A DNA stretch of 22,571 nt. Origin: JALYUA01 sp038229875. Lineage in GTDB: Bacteria; Acidobacteriota; Thermoanaerobaculia; UBA5066; Gp7-AA6. The notes below the pieces were generated by a model, which worked only from the letters and a program-made list of their open reading frames with translations, ran no database searches and was not told where the DNA came from. Where the stretch lies: NCBI GenBank assembly GCA_038229875.1, contig JBBROA010000072.1, forward strand, positions 1-22,571, in the 5' to 3' direction. Both the position numbers and the translations under genes were made by a program. Positions 14,350-21,710 of this stretch are shown here, piece after piece (the first letter of the stretch is position 1; every line of letters starts with the position of its first letter).

Positions 14350-14912
14350 GGGGAGGAGCAGCAGACGAGGGGGCCGGGAGCCGAGGGGCCAACGGGAGCG
14401 AGACGGACACTGATCGCGAGCGGAGCGGCAAAAGGGAGCGAGACGGCCGCGATACTCCGCGGTCCACTGGAGCGGGAGTCGGGAAACGAAGGACCCGTAA
14501 CTTTCTCCGAGCGCTCGTCGCCCTCATCCTGTTCACGACCGCGGTCGGGAAGTTCCTCGACGTGCCGGGATTTGCCCGGGTGCTCGGCACCTACCGGGCT
14601 TTCCCCGACGCCGTGCTTCTGCCGCTCGCGGCTCTCATCCCCGCGGCGGAGCTCGCGCTGGCGGTCTGGCTGGTCGTCGGCCGGCGGCCTTTTTTGGCCG
14701 CGGTCACCGCGCTCGCCATGCACCTCGCGTATGCCGCGTGGTCGGCATCGGCGATCCTGCGCGGGCTCCAGCTCGCCAACTGCGGATGCTTCGGTGTCTT
14801 TCTCCCGAGACGTCTCGGGTGGTCGACCGTGGTGGAAGACCTGGTCCTCTCTGCCCTGTGCGGCGCCCTCGTGCTGTTGACGCCCCGCTCGCGATCCATG
14901 GAGCCCTCATGA
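14346..14912 (+). CDS. MauE/DoxX-like membrane protein with CGCFG motif
   Basis: The protein has 188 aa when begun at the GTG that overlaps the upstream stop (GTGA). Residues ~53-180 hold four membrane spans (about 53-70, 90-112, 115-137, 161-179). The third and fourth flank the CGCFG motif (146-150) typical of MauE-like proteins, which are linked to periplasmic disulfide or thiol chemistry and to methylamine dehydrogenase maturation. The first ~50 residues are charged, low-complexity and unlike the family; their DNA resembles the repetitive GC-rich tract seen between 8440 and 8500. The real start may be further in, or the tail may be an insertion in the leader. In this operon the protein could supply electrons or keep the DUF547 cysteines reduced; that is inference. 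Confidence 0.72.
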   Translation: MRGGAADEGAGSRGANGSETDTDRERSGKRERDGRDTPRSTGAGVGKRRTRNFLRALVALILFTTAVGKFLDVPGFARVLGTYRAFPDAVLLPLAALIPAAELALAVWLVVGRRPFLAAVTALAMHLAYAAWSASAILRGLQLANCGCFGVFLPRRLGWSTVVEDLVLSALCGALVLLTPRSRSMEPS

Positions 14913-15553
14913 CTTCATTTCTGCCGAGCTCGGCCATCGTCGCCTTTCTCTTGAGCGTCGTGGCGGTTCCCCCGGAAGCCGACTTCGCTCCCTGGTTCAC
15001 GTCACGGGGGATCGAAGTCCGGATCGCCCGGACATCTACCGGCACTCCATGGCTTCGAGGGCGGGGGGAGATTCCGGCTCCCGCCGCGAAGGTGGCCGAG
15101 ATGCTGTCGGACTTCACCCATTACCGCGAGCTCTTCTCCCCAGCCGTCAGAAAAGCAGACGTCCTCGATTCGGAGGCCGGCTCCGCGCGGATTCACTTCG
15201 TGTGGCCGTACCCGTTTCCCTATACGAACCGAGACGCGGTGGTCCGTTACCAGGTGGACGAACGGGAGGGAGGCGTTTACCGGCTCTCCTGGAGGTCGGA
15301 TTCCCGGCCGGGCGACAAGCGGGAAGGGACTGCGATCGAGCGGGTGGCGGGGGACACGCGGATCGAGCCCGCGGGCCCCGACTCCTGCCGCGTGACCTAC
15401 ACGTACCTCGGGGATCTGGGGGGGAAGTTCCCCGCCTGGGCCCAGGAGAAGGCGTGGCGCGAGGAGCCGGTCCAGTACTTCCGCGCGATCCGGCGAAAGC
15501 TCGGCCTGCCGGACCTCCCGAAAGAGGAAAAAGGCGCGCGGGGCCGTTCGTAA
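14909..15553 (+). CDS. START/SRPBCC-like exported protein
   Basis: This encodes 214 aa from an ATG overlapping the preceding stop (ATGA). The first ~22 residues are hydrophobic (SSAIVAFLLSVVAV) and probably a signal peptide. The rest follows the START-like pattern: an N-terminal strand, WLRGRGEIPAPAAKVAEMLS (the usual wall of the cavity and first helix), DFTHYRELFSPAVRKADVL, then FPYTNRDAVVRYQV, RVTYTYLGDLGG and a long C-terminal helix (EEPVQYFRAIRRKLGLP). Such domains bind lipids or other hydrophobic ligands in a deep cavity. As last member of the radical SAM operon it is a reasonable carrier of a hydrophobic substrate or product. The open frame upstream of 14909 overlaps the MauE-like gene and is not used. 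Confidence 0.82.
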   Translation: MTSFLPSSAIVAFLLSVVAVPPEADFAPWFTSRGIEVRIARTSTGTPWLRGRGEIPAPAAKVAEMLSDFTHYRELFSPAVRKADVLDSEAGSARIHFVWPYPFPYTNRDAVVRYQVDEREGGVYRLSWRSDSRPGDKREGTAIERVAGDTRIEPAGPDSCRVTYTYLGDLGGKFPAWAQEKAWREEPVQYFRAIRRKLGLPDLPKEEKGARGRS

Positions 15554-15726
15554 AGAACGCCACCTCGACCCGCGCGGCGCCGGGCCGCGTGATAGTTTTC
15601 CCTCGCTTCACTCCTCCGACATGTGTCCCGGGTCGCTCTCCGGCGCCTGCCCACCGTGCCTCCAGGGAAACCAGTGGATGTGACGGCAACCACCACGTTG
15701 CCCTCGCGAAAAAGGAAGACCATATT
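15554..15726 (+). other. Leader region upstream of the S8 protease
   Basis: This ~170-nt gap has no gene. It contains a small hairpin GGCAAC (15685-15690) / GTTGCC (15697-15702) and, 10 nt later, an AAGGAAG ribosome-binding site (15712-15718) suited to the TTG at 15727. The hairpin could influence translation or be a weak terminator remnant. I see no match to a known riboswitch. Confidence 0.4.
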
Positions 15727-18195
15727 TTGAAAAATCTCACTCGGACCCTTCTGGCTGCCTCCTTCCTGACGTGGCTCGTCGTCTTTCCTGCGCTTTCGAT
15801 GGACCTGGTGCGGCAGAAGGCGGGAGTGGACGCCGCCGTCGCTCAATTCGGCGTCACCGGCCGCGGCGTGATCGTCGCTCTCCTGGACCGCGGGATCGAC
15901 TGGAAGAACGCGGACTTCCGAAACGCAGATGGGACGACCCGCATCGCATACATCTTCGACCTGACCGACGACACGGGCGCCACCGCCTCGGGGAACACGT
16001 ACGGGATGGGAACCGTCTACACGCGCCAGCAAATCAACCAGGCGCTGACGAATGGGACCTCGCTCGCCACCCGGGATGCCGTCGGCCACGGCACGACGAC
16101 GTCCGGGATCGCGGCCGGCAACGGGCGGGGCCTCGCCGGCGGCAAGTACCGGGGCGTGGCGACGGAAGCCACGATCATCGCCGTGAAGGTCACCGCGGAC
16201 GGCGTTCCCGCGCACGACGGCGAGCCGGAGGAGGCTGCGTTCTACCAGCCCGCGCGGATACCGGTCGCGATCAACTTCGTCCGCGACAAGGCGCGCGAGC
16301 TCGGGCAACCGGCGGTGATGCTCTTGAACCTCGGATCCCAGGGAGGCCCGACGGACGGAACGAGCGACCTCGCGCGAAAAGTCGACGCCACGGTAGGCCC
16401 CGGCATTCCGGGGCTCGTTTTCGTGAGCGGACCCGGGGATGACGGCGGCGTCGACAACCGCGCGGGCGGCACGGTCCCCGCGGGCGGCTCCGTGGCGATC
16501 CAGATTCAGAAAGGCAACGGGACGGCGCCGCTGGCCTTCGACGCCTGGTATCCCGATGCAGACCGTTTCAACGTGACCATCCAGGGACCGGTGGGGACTT
16601 TCGGACCCTATGTGTCGCCGGCCACAAACTCCGCTTTGAATCAGCAGACGACGACGGACTTTTTCTACGACCACCGGGGCTCGGGGGTCACCGCCTGGGG
16701 CGCGCAAACCGGGAAGCGCCAGATCTTCATCCGGTTGACCGGCGCTGCCGGGACCTACACGGTGACGTTGACGGGCGCGACGGTCACGTCAGGACGTTTC
16801 CACGCCGTCTTGAACCCCGCGACGATCCATGCGCCCTACAACACGAACAAGTTTCTGACGAACGTCGAGGCGGGCAGCATCTGGGACGTCGCCACCGCGC
16901 GCAACGCGATCTCTCCGAACGCATACGTGAACAAGACCACCTGGACGGACATCGACGGAGTCGCGAGAAGCCTGAACGGAGAAGGCAATCCCGGCGAGAT
17001 CTGGAAGGGGAGCAGCATCGGCCCGACCTTCGACGGGCGTCTCGGGATCGACGTCAGCGCACCCGGTTCGAACCTCGTGACCACGTACAACCCGAAATCG
17101 TATTTCGCGACGTTCCGCGGGAACCTGATCCGCGACGGAAACGGGCTCTACGGAGTCACGGGCGCGGTCAGCGCCGCGGCCCCGGCGGTGACCGGAATCA
17201 TCGCCCTGATGCTCCAGGCGAATCCGTCTCTCGACGCCGCGCAGGTCAAACAGATTCTCCAGCAGACCGCCAAGTCCGACGCGTTCACGGGAACCGTCCC
17301 GAACACCACGTGGGGGTACGGAAAGGTCGACGCTCTCGGCGCGGTCTCCCGCGCGGCGACCCTGCCGTGCACGGCGAGCCCGACCGCTCTCTGTCTGACG
17401 GGGGGGCGGTTCCGGGTGCAGGCCTCCTGGAGTGTTCCGTCGCAGGGAACGAGCGGCGCCGCGACCGCCGTGGCGGTCACCGGCGACACGGGTTACTTTT
17501 GGTTCTTCTCGAGCAATAACATCGAGCTCGTCATCAAGGTGCTGGACGGCAGGGTGCTCAACAACAAGTTCTGGGTCTTTTACGGCGCGCTCTCGGACGT
17601 CCAGTACACGATCACCGTGACCGACACTGTGGCGGGGACGATCAAGTCCTACGTCAACCCGAACGGCAATCTCGCGAGCGTGGCGGACACCGCCGCGTTC
17701 GCCGGCGCCACCGCGAGTCCCGCCTCCGCCCGTCTCGCGCCGGCGGCGCCTTCCGACGAGGCATCGGAAAAGACGGGTCCCTCTCTGGATCCTTTCGTGG
17801 AAAACGAGCTCGCGACAACCCTGCGCCTGCGCGCCGAGTCGCCGGGAGCCCTCGCGGCCTGTGCCGGGAACGCCCAGACCCTCTGCCTGAACGCGAGCCG
17901 CTTCACCGTCCAGGTCCGCTGGGAGGTGCCTTCGCAGGGCACGAGCGGGCAGGGGACGGCGGTTACGCTCACGGGCGACACTGGCTACTTCTGGTTCTTC
18001 TCCTCGAACAACGTGGAGCTCGTCATCAAGGTCGTCGACGGGCGCGCGTTCAACAACAAGTTCTGGGTTTTCTACGGCGCCCTTTCCGACGTCCAGTACA
18101 CGATCACCGTGACCGACACCCAGACCGGGCAGGTCAAGACGTATTCGAACCCTTCGGGGCAGCTCGCGAGCGTGGCGGACACGGCGGCGTTCTGA
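15727..18195 (+). CDS. Secreted subtilisin-like (S8) serine protease with duplicated C-terminal domain
   Basis: This is an 822-aa protease begun at TTG 15727, 8 nt after AAGGAAG. Residues 1-24 (LLAASFLTWLVVFPALS) look like a signal peptide. The S8 triad is visible: Asp54 in ALLDRGIDW, His121 in GHGTTTSGIAAG, and Ser482 in AVSAAAPAVTG. The usual GTS before the nucleophile is AVS here, and the oxyanion-hole GN motif appears as GD (residues 237-238 in SGPGDDGG). A long insertion (~240-475) separates the His and Ser parts. Residues 548-658 and 712-822 are two copies of a ~111-aa domain, about three quarters identical, with DTGYFWFFSSNN and FWVFYGALSDVQYTITVTDT. They are probably beta-rich binding or surface-attachment modules. 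The frame is open upstream to 15049 but overlaps the START gene. Activity is likely but not certain given the altered motifs. Confidence 0.88.
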   Translation: MKNLTRTLLAASFLTWLVVFPALSMDLVRQKAGVDAAVAQFGVTGRGVIVALLDRGIDWKNADFRNADGTTRIAYIFDLTDDTGATASGNTYGMGTVYTRQQINQALTNGTSLATRDAVGHGTTTSGIAAGNGRGLAGGKYRGVATEATIIAVKVTADGVPAHDGEPEEAAFYQPARIPVAINFVRDKARELGQPAVMLLNLGSQGGPTDGTSDLARKVDATVGPGIPGLVFVSGPGDDGGVDNRAGGTVPAGGSVAIQIQKGNGTAPLAFDAWYPDADRFNVTIQGPVGTFGPYVSPATNSALNQQTTTDFFYDHRGSGVTAWGAQTGKRQIFIRLTGAAGTYTVTLTGATVTSGRFHAVLNPATIHAPYNTNKFLTNVEAGSIWDVATARNAISPNAYVNKTTWTDIDGVARSLNGEGNPGEIWKGSSIGPTFDGRLGIDVSAPGSNLVTTYNPKSYFATFRGNLIRDGNGLYGVTGAVSAAAPAVTGIIALMLQANPSLDAAQVKQILQQTAKSDAFTGTVPNTTWGYGKVDALGAVSRAATLPCTASPTALCLTGGRFRVQASWSVPSQGTSGAATAVAVTGDTGYFWFFSSNNIELVIKVLDGRVLNNKFWVFYGALSDVQYTITVTDTVAGTIKSYVNPNGNLASVADTAAFAGATASPASARLAPAAPSDEASEKTGPSLDPFVENELATTLRLRAESPGALAACAGNAQTLCLNASRFTVQVRWEVPSQGTSGQGTAVTLTGDTGYFWFFSSNNVELVIKVVDGRAFNNKFWVFYGALSDVQYTITVTDTQTGQVKTYSNPSGQLASVADTAAF
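17368..18192 (+). repeat. Duplicated 111-codon C-terminal domain of the S8 protease
   Basis: Copies lie at 17368-17700 and 17860-18192, both exactly 111 codons without gaps, and begin with a Cys pair (CxxxxxxxC). The central FWFFSSNN to VTDT segment is nearly invariant. A linker of ~53 residues rich in Ala, Pro and Ser separates them. I recall this domain from many secreted Acidobacteriota proteins. Confidence 0.88.
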
Positions 18196-18203
18196 TTCAG
18201 GAT

Positions 18204-18230
18204 CCCGGCTGACGGCGGAGGGAAGCCGGG
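18204..18230 (+). terminator. Possible terminator hairpin after the S8 protease
   Basis: CCCGGCT (18204-18210) pairs with AGCCGGG (18224-18230) across a 13-nt loop, 8 nt after the protease stop codon. There is no T-run, and a competing pair GACGGCGGA/TCCGCCGT reaches to 18269. Probable but weak. Confidence 0.4.
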
Positions 18231-18277
18231 CGGCGAAGCCCGTTCCGGGTTCCCGTTCAGATCCGCCGTTCCCGGCT

Positions 18278-18283
18278 TATAGT
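18278..18283 (+). promoter_or_regulatory. Possible -10 box (TATAGT) 7 nt before the M50 peptidase start
   Basis: TATAGT matches TATAAT at five of six positions and is followed 7 nt later by the TTG start at 18291, with no Shine-Dalgarno between. This is the geometry of a leaderless transcript. The -35 region (GTTCAG at 18255-18260) is poor. Confidence 0.42.
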
Positions 18284-18290
18284 CGTCCGC

Positions 18291-18986
18291 TTGGATTCCA
18301 TCTCATTCAAAGTCGTCGACTTCGCGATCCAGCTCGCCGTCATCCTCTTCGCCATCTCCTTCCACGAGTCGGCGCACGCGTGGTCGGCCCTGCGGTTCGG
18401 GGACACCACGGCGAAGGATCTCGGCCGTATCAGCCTGAACCCCATGCGGCACATCGACCCCATCGGGAGCATCGTCCTTCCGATTCTTCTCTACTTCACC
18501 TCCGGGCTGATCTTCGGTTACGCGAAGCCGACTCCGGTCCGGCTCGATCGCACGAAGAACCCCCGGCTCGCCGACCTCTGCGTCTCGGCGGCGGGGCCTC
18601 TTTCGAACATCCTCCTCGCCGCCGTAGGGCTTGCGGTCCTGGTCGGATTCAAATCGATCTTTCCGCAGTCCCTGCCGGACCTCTTCGAGGCGCTGCGCGG
18701 CCACCGCTTCGTGGGGGGCGCGATCGCGCCGCTGACGTATCTCCTGTTCCAGTTTGTGATCGTGAACATCAGCCTCGGCATCTTCAACCTGATTCCGATC
18801 CCGCCGCTCGACGGCAGCTGGGTGCTCGCCGCCATTCTCGGGCCGTCCACGCGGCACTTCTTCGAGACCCTCGGCCGGTTCGGGTTCCTCATCCTGATTC
18901 TGTTGTCCTCCACGGGCATGCTCGGGCGGATCATGAGCCCGATACTCCGAGTCTTCTTCGTCGTCATCGGGCGGGTCCTCCAGTGA
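18291..18986 (+). CDS. Site-2-protease-type membrane zinc metallopeptidase (M50)
   Basis: This is a 231-aa polytopic protein of the YwhC/M50B-type short site-2 protease family, which cleaves within or near membranes. HExxH is at His25-Glu26-x2-His29 (SFHESAHAW) in the first span. NPxxHIDPIGSIVLP follows, then AAGPLSNILLA, and the third zinc ligand is expected at the conserved Asp in NLIPIPPLDGSWVL. There is no PDZ domain, so it belongs to the small constitutive-type members. The start is a TTG with no ribosome-binding site but a TATAGT box 7 nt upstream. The stop overlaps the scpA start (GTGA). This M50-scpA-scpB order is common in bacteria; the substrate is unknown. Confidence 0.9.
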   Translation: MDSISFKVVDFAIQLAVILFAISFHESAHAWSALRFGDTTAKDLGRISLNPMRHIDPIGSIVLPILLYFTSGLIFGYAKPTPVRLDRTKNPRLADLCVSAAGPLSNILLAAVGLAVLVGFKSIFPQSLPDLFEALRGHRFVGGAIAPLTYLLFQFVIVNISLGIFNLIPIPPLDGSWVLAAILGPSTRHFFETLGRFGFLILILLSSTGMLGRIMSPILRVFFVVIGRVLQ

Positions 18987-19747
18987 ACGAGGAGGCCGCT
19001 CGCGAGTCGCTGCCGCCCGTCGCGATCCCCGCGTTCTCCGGACCGCTCGACCTTCTCCTCCACCTGATCCGGGTGAACGAAGTCTCGATCACCGATATCC
19101 CGATCTTCGAAATCACCGAGCAGTACACGGCGTACCTGGACGCGATGCGCGAGCTCGACCTCGACGTGGCGTCGGACTACATCGCGCTCGCGGCGGAGCT
19201 CATCTATGTCAAGTCGCGCATGCTCCTGCCGCGGGCGCCGGGCGAGCCCGAGGAAGACCCGCGGCAGGACCTCGCGCGCCGGCTTCTCGAGTACGAGCGC
19301 TACAAGGAAGCCGCGGAGTCGTTCCACGAGATCGACGCCCTCCGCGCCGGGCTGTGGTCCAGGCCACAGACGGAGATCCCCCGATCTCCCGAGGGCGAGA
19401 CGCTGGAGGTGTCTCTCTTCGACCTGATCGACACGTTCCGCAAGGTGACGGACCGGTACCGGCTGGCGCATCCGCCCGCGCTCGAGATCCACCACCTGCG
19501 GTTTTCCGTCGGCGAGAAGATGGCGGAGCTCGTCGACCGCCTCGAGGGATCCGGGGTGATGCCTCTTCTCGAGTTTCTCGGAACGATGCGATACCGCGCC
19601 GAAGCCGTCACGTCGTTTCTGGCGTGCCTCGAGCTGATTCGCCTCGGGGTCGTGCGCGTCTTCCAGGCCGCGCCGTTTGCGGAAATCCACGTGTCGCGCA
19701 CCGACGCGGCTTTTTCGGCGGAGCAGGTGCGGGATACTTACCGGTGA
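18983..19747 (+). CDS. scpA: Segregation and condensation protein A
   Basis: ScpA is the kleisin subunit that bridges the SMC dimer and binds ScpB in the bacterial condensin for chromosome segregation. The 254-aa product (GTG start overlapping the M50 stop) shows the conserved N-terminal FSGPLDLLLHLIRVNEVSITDIPI, then EQYTAYLDAM and SDYIALAAELIYVKSRMLLP, which form the SMC-binding helical region. The C-terminal winged-helix ends with EAVTSFLACLELIRLGVVRVFQ and FAEIHV. Length and motif order are typical. It is followed 7 nt later by scpB. Confidence 0.95.
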   Translation: MNEEAARESLPPVAIPAFSGPLDLLLHLIRVNEVSITDIPIFEITEQYTAYLDAMRELDLDVASDYIALAAELIYVKSRMLLPRAPGEPEEDPRQDLARRLLEYERYKEAAESFHEIDALRAGLWSRPQTEIPRSPEGETLEVSLFDLIDTFRKVTDRYRLAHPPALEIHHLRFSVGEKMAELVDRLEGSGVMPLLEFLGTMRYRAEAVTSFLACLELIRLGVVRVFQAAPFAEIHVSRTDAAFSAEQVRDTYR

Positions 19748-19754
19748 GAAAACC

Positions 19755-20744
19755 ATGAACTCCACCGCGTCCGAGGAGACGCCCCCCGCCGAGGCGCCGG
19801 AGGCGACACCGGAGGACGTCCAGGCCCGGAACGGGGCTTCGGCTGCCGGGTTTGCGGCGCCCGAAAACGTTACCGCGGCGGCCGCCGAGCCTCCCGCCGT
19901 CGAAAAGCCGCGGGAGACCCGCGCCGAAAAGATCCGCGATGCCGCGGAAGCGGTGCTCTTCTCTTCGCCGCGTCCCGTGTCCGAACGCGACCTCGCAAAC
20001 GTTCTCGAGGCCACGGTCGAAGCCGTCCGCGAGGCGCTCGCATCGCTTTCGGCCGAAACGGACTCCCCATCGCGCGGCGTCAGGCTCGAGCACGTCGGCG
20101 GAGGCTGGCGCTTCGTGACGCGCCCGGAGTTCGATTCGCTCCTGCGCCGTTTTCATGAAGTCAGCGAGAGGAGCCGTCTCTCGCTCGCGGCGCTCGAGAC
20201 GCTCGCGATCATCGCGTACCGCCAGCCGATCACGCTGCCGGAGGTCCAGGACATCCGCGGCGTCAACTCCGCGTCGGTCCTGAAGACGCTCTTCGAAAAG
20301 AAGCTCATCACCACCGCGGGCAAAAAGGCGGTGGTCGGGACGCCGTTTCTGTACAAGACCACGCCCGATTTTCTGGTCCGTTTCGGATTGAACGAGCTCG
20401 AGGAGCTGCCGCGGCCCGAGGAGATCGAAGAGGACCTCGCGGCGACGGTATCGGACGAGCCCCCGCCGACTGCGGCCGCTTCGGGCGCAGCCGCGCTCGG
20501 TTCGGTATCGCCGTCCACAAACGACGACGAGGATGACTTCGACGACGACGAAGACGACAACGCCGACGCCGACAGCGTCGCCGCCGGGGGGCCCGCTTCC
20601 GGCGCGGCGGCGCTTCGAAAGAGGCAGGGGAGCGCTGGCCCCCTGAACGACGACGCCGGCGACAGCGACTCCGACGAGATCGATGAGGACGAGGGCGACG
20701 ATGACGACGATGACGAGAATGAGGACGATGACGACGAGGATTGA
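19755..20744 (+). CDS. scpB: Segregation and condensation protein B with long acidic tail
   Basis: ScpB binds ScpA as part of the SMC condensin. In this 329-aa protein residues ~52-218 are the two winged-helix domains, with IRDAAEAVLFSSPRPVSERD, LSLAALETLAIIAYRQPIT and the hallmark VQDIRGVNSASVLKTLFEKKLI, then GTPFLYKTT. Typical ScpB proteins are ~180-230 aa. Here an Ala/Pro-rich N-terminal extension (~50 aa) is added, plus a ~110-residue C-terminal tail that is almost entirely Asp, Glu and Ser in its last 35 residues. The tail is encoded by GAC/GAT/GAG runs and is probably disordered. The ATG at 19755 follows the scpA stop by 7 nt. The function of the tail is unknown; acidic tails can regulate DNA- or protein-binding partners. 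Confidence 0.94.
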   Translation: MNSTASEETPPAEAPEATPEDVQARNGASAAGFAAPENVTAAAAEPPAVEKPRETRAEKIRDAAEAVLFSSPRPVSERDLANVLEATVEAVREALASLSAETDSPSRGVRLEHVGGGWRFVTRPEFDSLLRRFHEVSERSRLSLAALETLAIIAYRQPITLPEVQDIRGVNSASVLKTLFEKKLITTAGKKAVVGTPFLYKTTPDFLVRFGLNELEELPRPEEIEEDLAATVSDEPPPTAAASGAAALGSVSPSTNDDEDDFDDDEDDNADADSVAAGGPASGAAALRKRQGSAGPLNDDAGDSDSDEIDEDEGDDDDDDENEDDDDED

Positions 20745-20804
20745 GCGCCGAACGCGACGCCCTCGCGCGGGAACCCCCGCGCTCGAGTCTCGCTGAGCAC
20801 ACCG

Positions 20805-21710
20805 TTGCCACCAGAACGCCTTCAGAAGGTACTTTCCCGCGTCGGTCTCGCGTCGCGGCGCGAAGCCGAGGACTGGATTCGCGAGGGACGGGTCTCCGTG
20901 AACGGGCAGGTGGCTTCCCTCGGCGACCGCGCGGATCCCGAGAAGGACGCGGTCAAGGTGGACGGCAAACGGATCCGTCCGCCCGCCGCCGAGCGAACCT
21001 ACCTGCTTCTCAACAAACCGAAGGGCTACGTGACGACCATGTCCGACCCCGAGCGACGGGACACCGTCATGGACCTCGTCCCGGGGACTCTGCGCGCCGG
21101 AGTCCGCCCGGTTGGGCGCCTCGACGTCGGGACGGAGGGCCTGCTTCTTTTGACCGACGACGGCGACCTCGCCCGCGACGTCACGCACCCGTCGATCGGC
21201 TGCGCCAAGGAATACAGCGTCAAAGTCTCCGGAGTCCCTTCGGAGAAAGACCTCGAGCGGCTCCGCCGTGGGATCGTGCTCGACGGAATCCGGACCCGCT
21301 CCTGCGAGATCGACCCGATCCGCACGACCGCGGGCCGCGGGGAGGGCAACGCCTGGTTTCGAGTCACGCTGCGGGAAGGTCGAAGCCGGCAGATCCGCCG
21401 CATGTTCGAGGTCATCGGCCACCAGGTCTCGAAACTGAAACGTGTGGCGATCGGCCCGATCCGCGACGAGGAGCTCCCGCCCGGTCGGTTGCGCCGGCTG
21501 ACCGGCGCCGAGGTCGCAGCGCTCAAGGCGTCTCTGGCCGCCGGCCCGCAAAGCGGCGAAAAGCCCCCGGCCCGATCTCCGCGTCCGGGCCCGCGGCGCG
21601 AGCGCCCGCGTCGGGCGGATGAGCGCCGGGGCGCCCCCGAGGATGGTCGGGCAGCGGTCGCAGCGGTCGCTCCGCCGCGCCGGCCCCGAGCGCCAGCCCG
21701 AACCCGGTGA
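20805..21710 (+). CDS. rluB: 23S rRNA pseudouridine synthase, RluB/RsuA family
   Basis: RsuA/RluB-type enzymes convert a uridine of rRNA into pseudouridine; in E. coli RluB modifies U2605 of 23S rRNA. The 301-aa product has an N-terminal S4 RNA-binding domain (residues ~3-50, LQKVLSRVGLASRREAEDWI). The catalytic block RPVGRLDVGTEGLLLLTDDG follows, with the nucleophile Asp107, and then LREGRSRQIRRMFEVIGHQV. After residue ~245 comes a ~55-residue Arg/Pro-rich tail absent from short homologues. The start is TTG at 20805; the ribosome-binding site is weak (TGAG). It sits between scpB and cmk, the usual neighbourhood of rluB-like genes. Exact target position is inferred only from family and synteny. 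Confidence 0.9.
   Translation: MPPERLQKVLSRVGLASRREAEDWIREGRVSVNGQVASLGDRADPEKDAVKVDGKRIRPPAAERTYLLLNKPKGYVTTMSDPERRDTVMDLVPGTLRAGVRPVGRLDVGTEGLLLLTDDGDLARDVTHPSIGCAKEYSVKVSGVPSEKDLERLRRGIVLDGIRTRSCEIDPIRTTAGRGEGNAWFRVTLREGRSRQIRRMFEVIGHQVSKLKRVAIGPIRDEELPPGRLRRLTGAEVAALKASLAAGPQSGEKPPARSPRPGPRRERPRRADERRGAPEDGRAAVAAVAPPRRPRAPARTR

Noticed and set aside
15600..15726. Resemblance to a cyclic di-GMP (GEMM) or cobalamin riboswitch upstream of the protease
   Set aside because: Only short pieces (GGAAACC, GACGGCAACC) match; the required second hairpin and receptor sequence are missing.
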